DNA of 6,076 bases from an uncultured Lachnospiraceae bacterium (GTDB lineage: Bacteria > Bacillota > Clostridia > Lachnospirales > Lachnospiraceae), in contig CACZOG010000280.1 in NCBI GenBank assembly GCA_902782715.1, positions 1 to 6,076 on the forward strand. Direction: 5' to 3'. Both the position numbers and the translations under genes were made by a program. Position 1 is the first letter of the stretch; each line of letters opens with the position of its first letter. Under the pieces are notes generated by a model that was given only the letters and a program-made list of their open reading frames with translations, was not told where the DNA came from and searched no databases. Shown here piece after piece: positions 1-5,809 of this stretch.

Positions 1-626
1 GAAAGCGATTTGTTCGGTCTTCTGTATATGACAAGATTTTCATCAAGTCCGTACGCGGTAAAACCTTCTCTTAATATCTTCCACCAGAGCGCCGTATCTT
101 CGCTTTTGATATCCGGCATGTCGATCAGTTCCTTCTTTACAAGGTTCGTATCAAACATGACCGTCGAAGTGAAGATAGTGGTATTCTTCATTGCGCCTTT
201 ATGGTCAAGGGTTTCGGGAACCCTTACCGTTTTTCCCGTAGGTTTTGCATCCGAATCTCCGAATTCGTAACCCGTAAAAACGAATGCCGCATTTTTATCT
301 TTCATGAATGCAAGCTCTCTCTCGAGTTTGTTCTCTCTCCAGAGATCGTCCGCATCAAGAAAAGTTATATATCTTCCTTTAGCCTCTTTGATACCGGCGT
401 TTCTTGCCTTAGCCGCCGAAGAAGCTTCTGTAAGCGACATCACTTTTATTCGTGTATCAAGTGTGCCGATCTTTTCAAGTTTCTCTTTGGAATCGTCCGT
501 CGAGCCGTTCTCCACAAGGATGAGTTCCCATCCGGAAAATGTCTGATCCATAACGCTTCGAACGGTATCTTCAATGTAATTTCCCGCATTGTGAACCGGT
601 ATTATGATGCTTACTTTATCTTCCAT
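1..626 (-). CDS. Family 2 glycosyltransferase, TuaG-like (3' end cut by window edge)
   Basis: This is a cytoplasmic or membrane-associated GT-A fold enzyme expected to move a sugar from a nucleotide-sugar donor to a growing surface polysaccharide. I translated it by hand from the ATG at 626-624. It begins MEDKVSIIIPVHNAGNY, the classic GT2 first strand. Next come GSTDDS at residues 41-46, the metal-binding DADD at 91-94 (inside FLDADDLW), and an SED at 175-177 that fits the catalytic-base ED motif, followed by ALWWKILREGF. The layout, including the IFTSTVMFD stretch at 151-159, resembles TuaG-like teichuronic acid and capsule transferases of about 250 residues, so 208 codons are present and roughly 40-50 are missing. 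It lies 24 bases after the membrane protein gene and is probably co-transcribed with it. The ribosome site is weak (GGAAATAACGG). One oddity is EN at residues 39-40, where GT2 enzymes usually have DD. The family call is firm; the sugar and acceptor are unknown. Confidence 0.92.
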   Translation of the reverse strand, partial: MEDKVSIIIPVHNAGNYIEDTVRSVMDQTFSGWELILVENGSTDDSKEKLEKIGTLDTRIKVMSLTEASSAAKARNAGIKEAKGRYITFLDADDLWRENKLERELAFMKDKNAAFVFTGYEFGDSDAKPTGKTVRVPETLDHKGAMKNTTIFTSTVMFDTNLVKKELIDMPDIKSEDTALWWKILREGFTAYGLDENLVIYRRPNKSL

Positions 627-650
627 CCGTTATTTCCAATCCGTAAAATA

Positions 651-2243
651 TTACCTTTTCCGATAACAAATATATCCGTTTCGCTCATAAACCGTTTCGT
701 AATAAAACTCGATATTAAGCGCATCCAACATCATTAACGTTCCGTAATCCTGCTCGATCCAGTCTTCCCTGTAATGTGGATATTTTGCAAAGAACAGATA
801 CTCGGGATCCGTACCGTAATAGTCATTGTGAAGAATGAAATTAAGTCCCATTCCCTCGGGTATGGCAAGTATTGCTTTGGGTTCCATCGTGTACATAAGA
901 ACCGTATTCTCCCAGGGGTCATCACTTTCTTTTACGCCTATCGCATCTTTCAGATCGTTTTCAAGTTCCCGCCACTCAGCCGTCTGAGCTTTGGTGTAAT
1001 ACCTTTCTTCGCCGGCGAAATTCCTAAGGTTGACCGGCAGGAACAAAAGTCCCGTTGCATTGCAGATAACGATGGCCCAGGCAAGGTATCTGTCCTTCGT
1101 CATCATCAGAAAGTACAACGAAAAGATGACCGCAATTTCCGTTCCCCTCATAAACGTATCGGGAACGATAGTGTATAAAGTCATATACATGAAGAAGAAC
1201 ATACATATGCTGTAAAGCGAAACAGCTGTAATGATCACATCCTCTTTCTCTGCGTTCTTTGAGAAGATCGTGATCACTGAGCTGACTGTGATAAGCAGCG
1301 CGATCATTACATGGAATATATATACTCCGTTGCTTTTGACATAAAATCTCAGATCGAAAAGTCCTCGCAAGCCGTCAACGAACATTCCGGCAAAACTTTT
1401 TATCGCCGCAAAAATATGTCCTTCGCTTATCGCTCCTAACAGCATTTCGGTCTTGCCGATATTGTAATTGCTCGATATCAGGTGAAGTATTCCGTAACTC
1501 GGAACCGTGATGAGCACCATGGCAATGATCGAAAACGAGATCCTTACCCAGAGCGGCTTCTTTGCAAGCAGTGCAAAAACGTAGACCGGTATGCAGAAAG
1601 CAAAAAACGTGTATACCTGAATCGCATAAAGGATCAAAAGCGGAGTGATCACATATTTGATCCATTTCGGACATTTGTTGTCAAAGAACATTTTATAAAG
1701 CAGTCCCGCAAGTACGATCGCCAGTGCATATCTGAATATCTCGGACATGTTGGTGTTAAGATAAAGGATCAGCACTATGCTGGTAACCTGTACAAGAATA
1801 AGTTTTATCAGGTTATTCTTCTCAGGTTTTACCAGCACCAGAAACAGTGCATTGGCCGCGGTTATATATACCATGTTGCAGATATATACAAACGAATAAC
1901 CAACCGGGAAGATGATCGCGGGAATAAAGTAAGGCGCAAGTATCGCCGCATTCCACGCAGAGCCCGTACCGACTAAAGCATGATTTGCATCGAATCCCCA
2001 GTACCCCTTTGGAGCAAGGTAATTCGAATAGGTTTCGATAAGCTTTATATATACGGCTTCATCGTTCCATTTAATGCCAGGCAGAGCCACATATCCCTGC
2101 GAGATCCATTTGATCGCCATAAACAGAAATGACAGTAAAAACGGGGTAAGCACAAAACAAATCTTTAAAGGCAAATCTCTCATGTTTTGTTTTCGTGAAC
2201 TACTCTTTTTCTGCATCTTTACACTATCTACCCATGATATCAT
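651..2243 (-). CDS. Polytopic membrane protein, GT-C glycosyltransferase-like, function unknown
   Basis: I do not recognise this 530-residue protein by name. It has a basic N-terminal tail (residues 11-27), a first membrane segment at about 28-48, then an outer loop with WNDEAVY (59-65) and GYWGFDANHAL (80-90). Further hydrophobic segments lie near 97-138, 144-162, 169-187, 195-227, 232-257, 307-327, 336-359, 366-381 and 386-404. The last 125 residues are polar and probably extracytoplasmic. An acidic pair in the first loop after membrane segment 1, many membrane helices and a C-terminal soluble domain are what GT-C lipid-linked-sugar transferases show. That assignment is inference from architecture; a flippase or polymerase role is not excluded. 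The next gene is a GT2 transferase, which supports surface-glycan assembly. The start is uncertain: the ATG at 2243 has no ribosome site and lies only about 9 bases from the predicted transcription start. Met10 (2216) or Met21 (2183), just before the first helix, may be used instead. Confidence 0.8.
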   Translation of the reverse strand: MISWVDSVKMQKKSSSRKQNMRDLPLKICFVLTPFLLSFLFMAIKWISQGYVALPGIKWNDEAVYIKLIETYSNYLAPKGYWGFDANHALVGTGSAWNAAILAPYFIPAIIFPVGYSFVYICNMVYITAANALFLVLVKPEKNNLIKLILVQVTSIVLILYLNTNMSEIFRYALAIVLAGLLYKMFFDNKCPKWIKYVITPLLILYAIQVYTFFAFCIPVYVFALLAKKPLWVRISFSIIAMVLITVPSYGILHLISSNYNIGKTEMLLGAISEGHIFAAIKSFAGMFVDGLRGLFDLRFYVKSNGVYIFHVMIALLITVSSVITIFSKNAEKEDVIITAVSLYSICMFFFMYMTLYTIVPDTFMRGTEIAVIFSLYFLMMTKDRYLAWAIVICNATGLLFLPVNLRNFAGEERYYTKAQTAEWRELENDLKDAIGVKESDDPWENTVLMYTMEPKAILAIPEGMGLNFILHNDYYGTDPEYLFFAKYPHYREDWIEQDYGTLMMLDALNIEFYYETVYERNGYICYRKR

Positions 2244-2258
2244 TTCATAATTAAGTGT

Positions 2259-2287
2259 ATTATATCACAATAAGAAGATTCATACCA
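2259..2287 (-). promoter_or_regulatory. Probable extended -10 promoter for the membrane protein/glycosyltransferase genes
   Basis: On the minus strand, TGATATAAT (2267 to 2259) is a perfect extended -10 element (TGnTATAAT). The -35 at 17-base spacing is poor (TGGTAT, 2287 to 2282, 3 of 6 matches), which extended -10 promoters tolerate. Transcription would begin near 2252, leaving a very short leader before the ATG at 2243 and about 36 bases before the one at 2216. Confidence 0.6.
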
Positions 2288-2305
2288 CAAAAATATTGCT
2301 TATTG
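2268..2305. repeat. 7-base inverted repeat in the divergent intergenic region, possible operator
   Basis: CAATAAG (2268-2274) and its exact complement CTTATTG (2299-2305) are separated by 24 bases. The left arm directly abuts the TG of the extended -10 element of the minus-strand promoter, so a bound protein could block it. GCTTATT also recurs in direct orientation at 2298-2304 and 2330-2336, 32 bases apart. A regulator site is inference; in an A+T-rich intergenic region a 7-base match can arise by chance. Confidence 0.25.
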
Positions 2306-2344
2306 ACCGTCTTTTGTCCGTTAATTCGGGCTTATTTTGTTCAA

Positions 2345-2373
2345 TAGACTTTTGGCAAAAAAAATGATAATAT
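2345..2373 (+). promoter_or_regulatory. rfbD: Tentative rfbD promoter
   Basis: TAGACT (2345-2350) and TAATAT (2368-2373) are 17 bases apart and each match the sigma-A hexamers at 4 of 6 positions. GATAAT (2366-2371) is an overlapping -10 alternative with 15-base spacing. The stretch between is A-rich. A start near 2380 would give a leader of about 30 bases. rfbD must have a promoter here because its upstream neighbour is divergent, but the exact hexamers are uncertain. Confidence 0.35.
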
Positions 2374-2393
2374 ATTCGTGAATTTGTGCTTAT

Positions 2394-2400
2394 GAAGGGA
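2394..2400 (+). promoter_or_regulatory. rfbD: Ribosome binding site that sets the rfbD start
   Basis: GAAGGGA (2394-2400) lies 8 bases before the ATG at 2409. The earlier in-frame ATG at 2400 overlaps this purine run and cannot be served by it, so 2409 is the preferred start, giving a protein that begins MYKLLITGG as the family does. Confidence 0.7.
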
Positions 2401-2408
2401 TGGTTATC

Positions 2409-3260
2409 ATGTATAAACTTTTAATCACCGGCGGAAACGGACAGCTCGGCCGCGCAATCAACAGCCTTTACTTAAAAAGAGACGACATCGAATGCATAAA
2501 TACGGATGTTGCGGATCTTGATATAACCGACCTTAATGCGGTATTAAATTACGTTGAAAAATGCAGACCTTATGCGATCGTAAACTGTGCCGCACATACT
2601 GCGGTCGACCTTTGCGAAGACCAGGTCGATCTTGCATATAAGATCAATGCGATAGGTCCCAGAAACTTAAGCATCGCCGCAGAAAAATACGATTGTAAAA
2701 TGATGCAGATAAGTACCGATTACGTATTCGGCGGAGATGCATCCGAACCCTATATCGAGTTTGATGTACCAAACCCTCAGGGTGTATACGGAGCAAGCAA
2801 ACTTGCCGGTGAAAACTTTGTAAAAGAGTTTTCTACAAAATACTTTATCATCCGTACAGCCTGGCTTTACGGCGACGGAAAGAATTTCGTAAAAACAATG
2901 CTGCGTCTTGCAGAAGAAAGAGATGAAGTCGGAGTCGTATGCGATCAGGTGGGAAGTCCCACAAGCACATTCGAACTTGCAAAGGCAATGGATAAACTTC
3001 TCTTTACCGACAACTACGGAACTTTCCACGGAACATGCGAAGGAGTTTGTTCATGGGCGGATTTCGCGGAAGAGATCTTTAAACTTGCGGGAAAGAACAC
3101 CAAAGTTAACCGTCTGACATCCGATCAGTATCCTGCAAAAGCAAAACGTCCCGCATACTCGGTTCTTGAAAACTATATGTTAAAACTCACAACCGATTTC
3201 ATGTTTGCAGACTGGCACGATGCACTTAAGGAATACATGGACTGGTTACAGAAACAGTAA
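2409..3260 (+). CDS. rfbD: dTDP-4-dehydrorhamnose reductase (RmlD/RfbD)
   Basis: This cytoplasmic enzyme catalyses the last step of dTDP-L-rhamnose synthesis: NAD(P)H-dependent reduction of dTDP-4-dehydro-beta-L-rhamnose. At 283 residues it has the normal family length. The Rossmann nucleotide-binding loop TGGNGQLG is at residues 7-14, NCAAHTAVD at 59-67, and the catalytic STDYVF with YGASK (Tyr127, Lys131) at 102-107 and 127-131. RTAWLYG, typical of RmlD, is at 149-155. I start it at 2409 rather than 2400 because of ribosome-site spacing. It stands alone, divergent from the glycan-assembly genes and followed directly by a terminator; rfbA, rfbB and rfbC are not in the window. The product would feed rhamnosylation of wall or capsule polysaccharide, possibly by the neighbouring transferases, which is inference from location. 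Confidence 0.96.
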   Translation: MYKLLITGGNGQLGRAINSLYLKRDDIECINTDVADLDITDLNAVLNYVEKCRPYAIVNCAAHTAVDLCEDQVDLAYKINAIGPRNLSIAAEKYDCKMMQISTDYVFGGDASEPYIEFDVPNPQGVYGASKLAGENFVKEFSTKYFIIRTAWLYGDGKNFVKTMLRLAEERDEVGVVCDQVGSPTSTFELAKAMDKLLFTDNYGTFHGTCEGVCSWADFAEEIFKLAGKNTKVNRLTSDQYPAKAKRPAYSVLENYMLKLTTDFMFADWHDALKEYMDWLQKQ

Positions 3261-3295
3261 TCATTCAAATCATAAATAGGCTTATAAACATACAA

Positions 3296-3323
3296 AAAAC
3301 CGGAGCATTTCTGTTCCGGTTTT
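3296..3323. terminator. Bidirectional intrinsic terminator between rfbD and the PAP2-family gene
   Basis: The arms AAAACCGGAGCA (3296-3307) and TGTTCCGGTTTT (3312-3323) form a 12-pair stem (one G-T wobble) with a four-base TTTC loop. On the plus strand a T-rich tract (TTTTATTATT) follows, ending rfbD 36 bases after its stop. On the minus strand the stem is followed by six T residues, ending the PAP2-family gene, whose stop codon is at 3353. The two genes are convergent, so one hairpin serves both. Confidence 0.9.
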
Positions 3324-3352
3324 ATTATTGTCTTTTGTTTTATCTGTCCTTT

Positions 3353-3820
3353 TTATCGTACAATTACCAAACAGTAAAGGAATGCGAATGCTATTCCCAA
3401 GATCGCTCCGCAAAGTACCTGGAAAGGTGTATGTCCGACGAATTCTTTTAACTTATCGTCATTCGAGATTTCCGATCCGTTCTTCTGGAAAAGTTCTATG
3501 AATTCGTTTAAAACTTTTGCCTGATTTCCGGTCTCTCTTCTTACACCGGTCGCGTCATACATAACAACTATCGCAAGTAATCCGGCTATTGCGACAAAGT
3601 AGGACGAAACTCCTTCGTTAATGACCAGTGAAGTTACCATTGCGCATACCGCAGCCGAATGACAGCTCGGCATTCCGCCTGAGCCGATAAGTCTTTCGGC
3701 AACAAATTTTTTGGTCATGCATAAATGAATAATGGTTTTGATTATCTGAGCCAGAGCCCAGCTTAAAGCCGCAGACATAAGGACCTCATTTCGAACGAGG
3801 TCAAGTAAAAATGTTTTCAT
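3353..3820 (-). CDS. Divergent PAP2 family membrane protein (DUF212, YuiD-type)
   Basis: This small membrane protein of 155 residues belongs to the divergent PAP2 (acid phosphatase/vanadium haloperoxidase related) family. Its signatures are GGMPSCHSA at residues 48-56, YDATGVRRETGNQA at 88-101 with LNE at 104-106, and GHTPFQVLCGAILG at 129-142, in the expected order. Hydrophobic segments lie at about 13-34, 54-68, 73-89 and 133-153. The conserved Ser/His/Asp/Arg positions suggest a phosphatase-like active site, but no substrate is established for the family that I can state; lipid phosphate or undecaprenyl phosphate handling is speculation. The length is normal. It starts 18 bases after the lipoprotein stop codon. 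AGGA overlapping that stop is about 13 bases from the ATG, a little far. It probably shares the lipoprotein promoter and ends at the convergent hairpin. Confidence 0.93.
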   Translation of the reverse strand: MKTFLLDLVRNEVLMSAALSWALAQIIKTIIHLCMTKKFVAERLIGSGGMPSCHSAAVCAMVTSLVINEGVSSYFVAIAGLLAIVVMYDATGVRRETGNQAKVLNEFIELFQKNGSEISNDDKLKEFVGHTPFQVLCGAILGIAFAFLYCLVIVR

Positions 3821-3838
3821 TTTCTCTGATAAATCCTT

Positions 3839-4747
3839 TTATTCGGCGGAAGGCATATTATAAGACTCGCCGTATACCGTTGCACCGGGGTTGATCGTTC
3901 CCGATTCGTTGTATATTGCATAGCCGTCCGCAGTATTTGTAACGTTTCCTCCGGTCAATGTTAAAATCGACGTTCCCCTGTTGTTGTAAATAACCGGATG
4001 AAACGAATCTCCGCATCCTGAAACAGTTCCGCTTACAATTTCCATTGTACCGGAATTGACCACGGTCATAACCGTGGATTTGCTGTGTGAAATATCGGAA
4101 TCCTTAACCGTAAGCACGCTGCTTCCGTTCTCCGAATTCCATATGGTGACCGAGTCTGTATCGTTTGTCACGGTAACTCCCTGAAGAGTAAGATCTCCGT
4201 AGTTTACGATACTTTTTGAGAACTCGCCGTCAACGGAGTTGGTGATAGTGCCCGCTCCGTATAAAGTCATTTTTCCGTTATTGATGATAGTATCTTCTCC
4301 GATGCCGTCAATGGTAAAACCGCCCATTTCGATGCTTATGTCAGAGCCGGGTGCGGTATTTCCGCCGCCTTTAACATCTTTGGTAAGATACAGTCTTTTG
4401 GAATCCGTTCCGACGTAGTTGAATGCATCCTGAAGAGAATCAAATCCGATCCCGTCAACCGTTACGGGTTTGTCCTGATATTCAAAGTATACATTAACCG
4501 TCTCTTTGCCGGTCGTGTTGGATGTCTCGAGCATCCATGTGGCAACATCCCAGACTATTGTTGCATCCTTGCTGTTTGATTCGATCGAAACAGCTTTGTA
4601 ATAATTCTTATCGGGTGCACTAGCCTGTTCTTCGCCGTTAACTATATATTTAACTTTAGGATCTCCAGGTTCTTCGGATTCACATCCTGAAAACATGAAT
4701 GTTACCGCCAGAAGGGAGGTCATCAACAAATATTGTAATTTCTTCAT
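3839..4747 (-). CDS. Surface lipoprotein with right-handed beta-helix (asparagine ladder) repeats
   Basis: This 302-residue protein is predicted to be exported and lipid-anchored. It starts with MKK, has a hydrophobic run (residues 6-19) and a lipobox FSGC with Cys22 as the modified residue. An acidic linker leads to a small domain (about 33-92) and a module beginning VDGIGFDSLQDAFNYV (98-112) and LTKDV (121-125), typical of Firmicutes surface beta-helix proteins. From about 153 to 293 there are six degenerate coils marked by I-x-N or V-x-N followed by G and a short beta strand. The asparagines fall at 156, 182, 204, 231, 255 and 280, that is every 22-27 residues, like the inward Asn ladder of pectin-lyase-fold proteins. 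I see no catalytic residues of pectate lyases, no LPXTG motif and no transmembrane anchor at the C terminus, so adhesion or glycan binding is a guess. A consensus promoter lies just upstream; the ribosome site (CTGGAAAA) is weak. The PAP2-family gene follows. Confidence 0.88.
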   Translation of the reverse strand: MKKLQYLLMTSLLAVTFMFSGCESEEPGDPKVKYIVNGEEQASAPDKNYYKAVSIESNSKDATIVWDVATWMLETSNTTGKETVNVYFEYQDKPVTVDGIGFDSLQDAFNYVGTDSKRLYLTKDVKGGGNTAPGSDISIEMGGFTIDGIGEDTIINNGKMTLYGAGTITNSVDGEFSKSIVNYGDLTLQGVTVTNDTDSVTIWNSENGSSVLTVKDSDISHSKSTVMTVVNSGTMEIVSGTVSGCGDSFHPVIYNNRGTSILTLTGGNVTNTADGYAIYNESGTINPGATVYGESYNMPSAE

Positions 4748-4792
4748 TTTTCCAGTTTTTTAGGTTTAAAAACCCTCTTGTTTTATTAAAAA

Positions 4793-4821
4793 TTCACTTC
4801 GCAATTATACAATTATGTGAA
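4793..4821. repeat. Inverted repeat around the lipoprotein -10 box; possible operator or weak recR terminator
   Basis: TTCAC (4793-4797) and GTGAA (4817-4821) flank the -10 hexamer symmetrically, with a nested AATT/AATT pair and a tandem ATAATTG unit between them. Read on the minus strand, the repeat is followed by TTTTT (4792 to 4788), so the RNA from recR could form a weak hairpin with a U tract. The stem is short and A+T-rich. Operator and terminator roles are both inference. Confidence 0.3.
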
Positions 4822-4832
4822 CCGATTGTCAA
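4804..4832 (-). promoter_or_regulatory. Consensus sigma-A promoter of the lipoprotein gene
   Basis: On the minus strand TTGACA (4832 to 4827) and TATAAT (4809 to 4804) are both perfect hexamers with an exact 17-base spacer. The -35 begins 2 bases after the recR stop codon (4835). Transcription would start near 4797, giving a leader of about 50 bases. Such a strong match implies high basal expression or repression by a bound protein. Confidence 0.93.
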
Positions 4833-4834
4833 TT

Positions 4835-5431
4835 TCAGAGTTCCACTCTTCCCTCGAGCGCACGAAGAAGAGTTACCTCGTCAATGTATTCGATATCGCC
4901 GCCGACAGGCACTCCGGATGCAATTCTCGTAACCTTTATTCCCGTCGGTTTGATAAGCTTGCTTATGTACATTGCGGTAGTCTCGCCTTCAAGTGATGCA
5001 TTGGTTGCAATGATAACCTCATCGACATCGCCCTCGAGTCTTTCTATCAGTTCTTTTAACCTGATATCTGCGGGGCCTATTCCCAGCATCGGAGATATCG
5101 CACCGTGAAGAACGTGATAAACTCCCCGGTATTTGCCGGTTTTTTCATACGCAGCAAGGTCTCTGGGATTTTCTACGACCATAATGGTCTTTTGGTCCCT
5201 GCCGGGATCGGAACATACCGGGCAGAGTTCGGAATCCGTCATGGTAAGACATTCCTTACAGTAATGCGTATGTTTCTTTGCATTGCCGATCGCATCCGTA
5301 AGCCTGTTTACCCTCTCTTCGGGGAGACTTACGATGTAATATGCCATCCTTTGCGCGGATTTGTTTCCTATGCCGGGAAGACGTTCGAGCTCTTCTATTA
5401 ATCTGTTAATATATCCGCTGTTAATTTCCAT
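4835..5431 (-). CDS. recR: Recombination mediator protein RecR
   Basis: RecR acts with RecF and RecO to load RecA onto gapped, SSB-coated DNA during recombinational repair. The 198-residue length is exactly that of the family. In order, I see a helix-hairpin-helix (RLPGIGNKSAQRMAYYI, 17-33), a four-cysteine zinc finger (Cys58, Cys61, Cys70, Cys73), and a Toprim domain from about residue 81 with VVE (Glu87) and ATNASLEGETTA (142-153). The C-terminal GVPVGGDIEYIDEVTL (173-188) is the diagnostic RecR tail motif. Its ATG is only 3 bases after the ybaB stop and has no close ribosome site (the nearest purine run, GGCGGA, is 16-21 bases upstream inside ybaB), so translational coupling is likely. The gene order dnaX-ybaB-recR is conserved in many bacteria. 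Confidence 0.98.
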   Translation of the reverse strand: MEINSGYINRLIEELERLPGIGNKSAQRMAYYIVSLPEERVNRLTDAIGNAKKHTHYCKECLTMTDSELCPVCSDPGRDQKTIMVVENPRDLAAYEKTGKYRGVYHVLHGAISPMLGIGPADIRLKELIERLEGDVDEVIIATNASLEGETTAMYISKLIKPTGIKVTRIASGVPVGGDIEYIDEVTLLRALEGRVEL

Positions 5432-5434
5432 ATT

Positions 5435-5785
5435 TTAGAAAGTAAGTCCGCCGAAGTTCATTCCGCCGGTCATATTGCTTACTGCCTCGTTGTTGGCTTC
5501 TTCAACCTGATTTAAGATATCGTTCATGCATGCCATGATAAGATCCTGAAGATCTTCAACATCATCGGGATCGAGTACTTCCGGATTTATCGTAACATTC
5601 TTAACTTCTCTCTTGCCGGTCATTGTAATGCTGATGGCATTTCCGCCTGCCGTAGCGGTGAATTCTCTTGTTTCCATCGCCTTCTGGCTTTCTTCCATCT
5701 GACGCTGCATTCTCTGCGCCTGCTTCATAAGATTGTTCATGTTTCCGGGCATCATTCCACCGGGATATCCGCCTCTTTTGGCCAT
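5435..5785 (-). CDS. ybaB: YbaB/EbfC family nucleoid-associated protein
   Basis: This small dimeric DNA-binding protein of 116 residues is usually found between dnaX and recR and is thought to influence nucleoid structure. The N terminus is Gly/Met-rich (GGYPGGMMPGNMNNLMKQ, residues 5-22), followed by a helix with QAQRMQRQMEESQKAM (22-37), the beta-sheet core (TATAGGNAISITMTGKREV) and a C-terminal helix with DVEDLQDLIMACMNDILNQ (75-93) and an FGGLTF end. The family order (helix, three strands, helix) is visible. It has the best ribosome site in the window. It lies 24 bases after dnaX and 3 bases before recR, so all three are probably one transcript. Confidence 0.96.
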   Translation of the reverse strand: MAKRGGYPGGMMPGNMNNLMKQAQRMQRQMEESQKAMETREFTATAGGNAISITMTGKREVKNVTINPEVLDPDDVEDLQDLIMACMNDILNQVEEANNEAVSNMTGGMNFGGLTF

Positions 5786-5793
5786 TGTTAAGT

Positions 5794-5799
5794 CCTCCT
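5794..5799 (-). promoter_or_regulatory. ybaB: Strong ribosome binding site of ybaB
   Basis: AGGAGG on the minus strand sits 8 bases before the ATG at 5785, an ideal Shine-Dalgarno match and spacing. It fixes the ybaB start and lies entirely in the 24-base gap after dnaX. Confidence 0.9.
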
Positions 5800-5809
5800 G
5801 TTTATTGTC

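Noticed and set aside
201..737. 178-codon plus-strand open frame opposite the glycosyltransferase gene
   Set aside because: It is antisense to a clear GT2 coding region and has no recognisable domain or ribosome site; it extends into the end of the next gene, as chance frames do.
1482..1976. 164-codon plus-strand open frame inside the membrane protein gene
   Set aside because: Its translation is highly charged with many Arg, Lys and Tyr residues, as expected from the complement of a hydrophobic coding sequence; no start signal.
2244..2408. Riboswitch or small RNA in the divergent intergenic region
   Set aside because: After placing two promoters and the rfbD ribosome site, no long stem, conserved riboswitch core or terminator-like hairpin remains.
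2667..3029. 120-codon minus-strand open frame inside rfbD
   Set aside because: It is cysteine- and phenylalanine-rich antisense to a strongly conserved enzyme; no support as a gene.
3839..4747. Lipoprotein as a pectate lyase or other active polysaccharide lyase
   Set aside because: The beta-helix pattern is present, but I see no cluster of calcium-binding aspartates or the catalytic arginine motif of those enzymes.
4763..4774. GGTTTAAAAACC as a recR terminator hairpin
   Set aside because: The arms are only 4-5 bases, leave almost no loop at full pairing, and lack a proper following T tract for the minus strand.
5105..5401. 98-codon plus-strand open frame inside recR
   Set aside because: Antisense shadow of a conserved full-length RecR; no ribosome site or domain.
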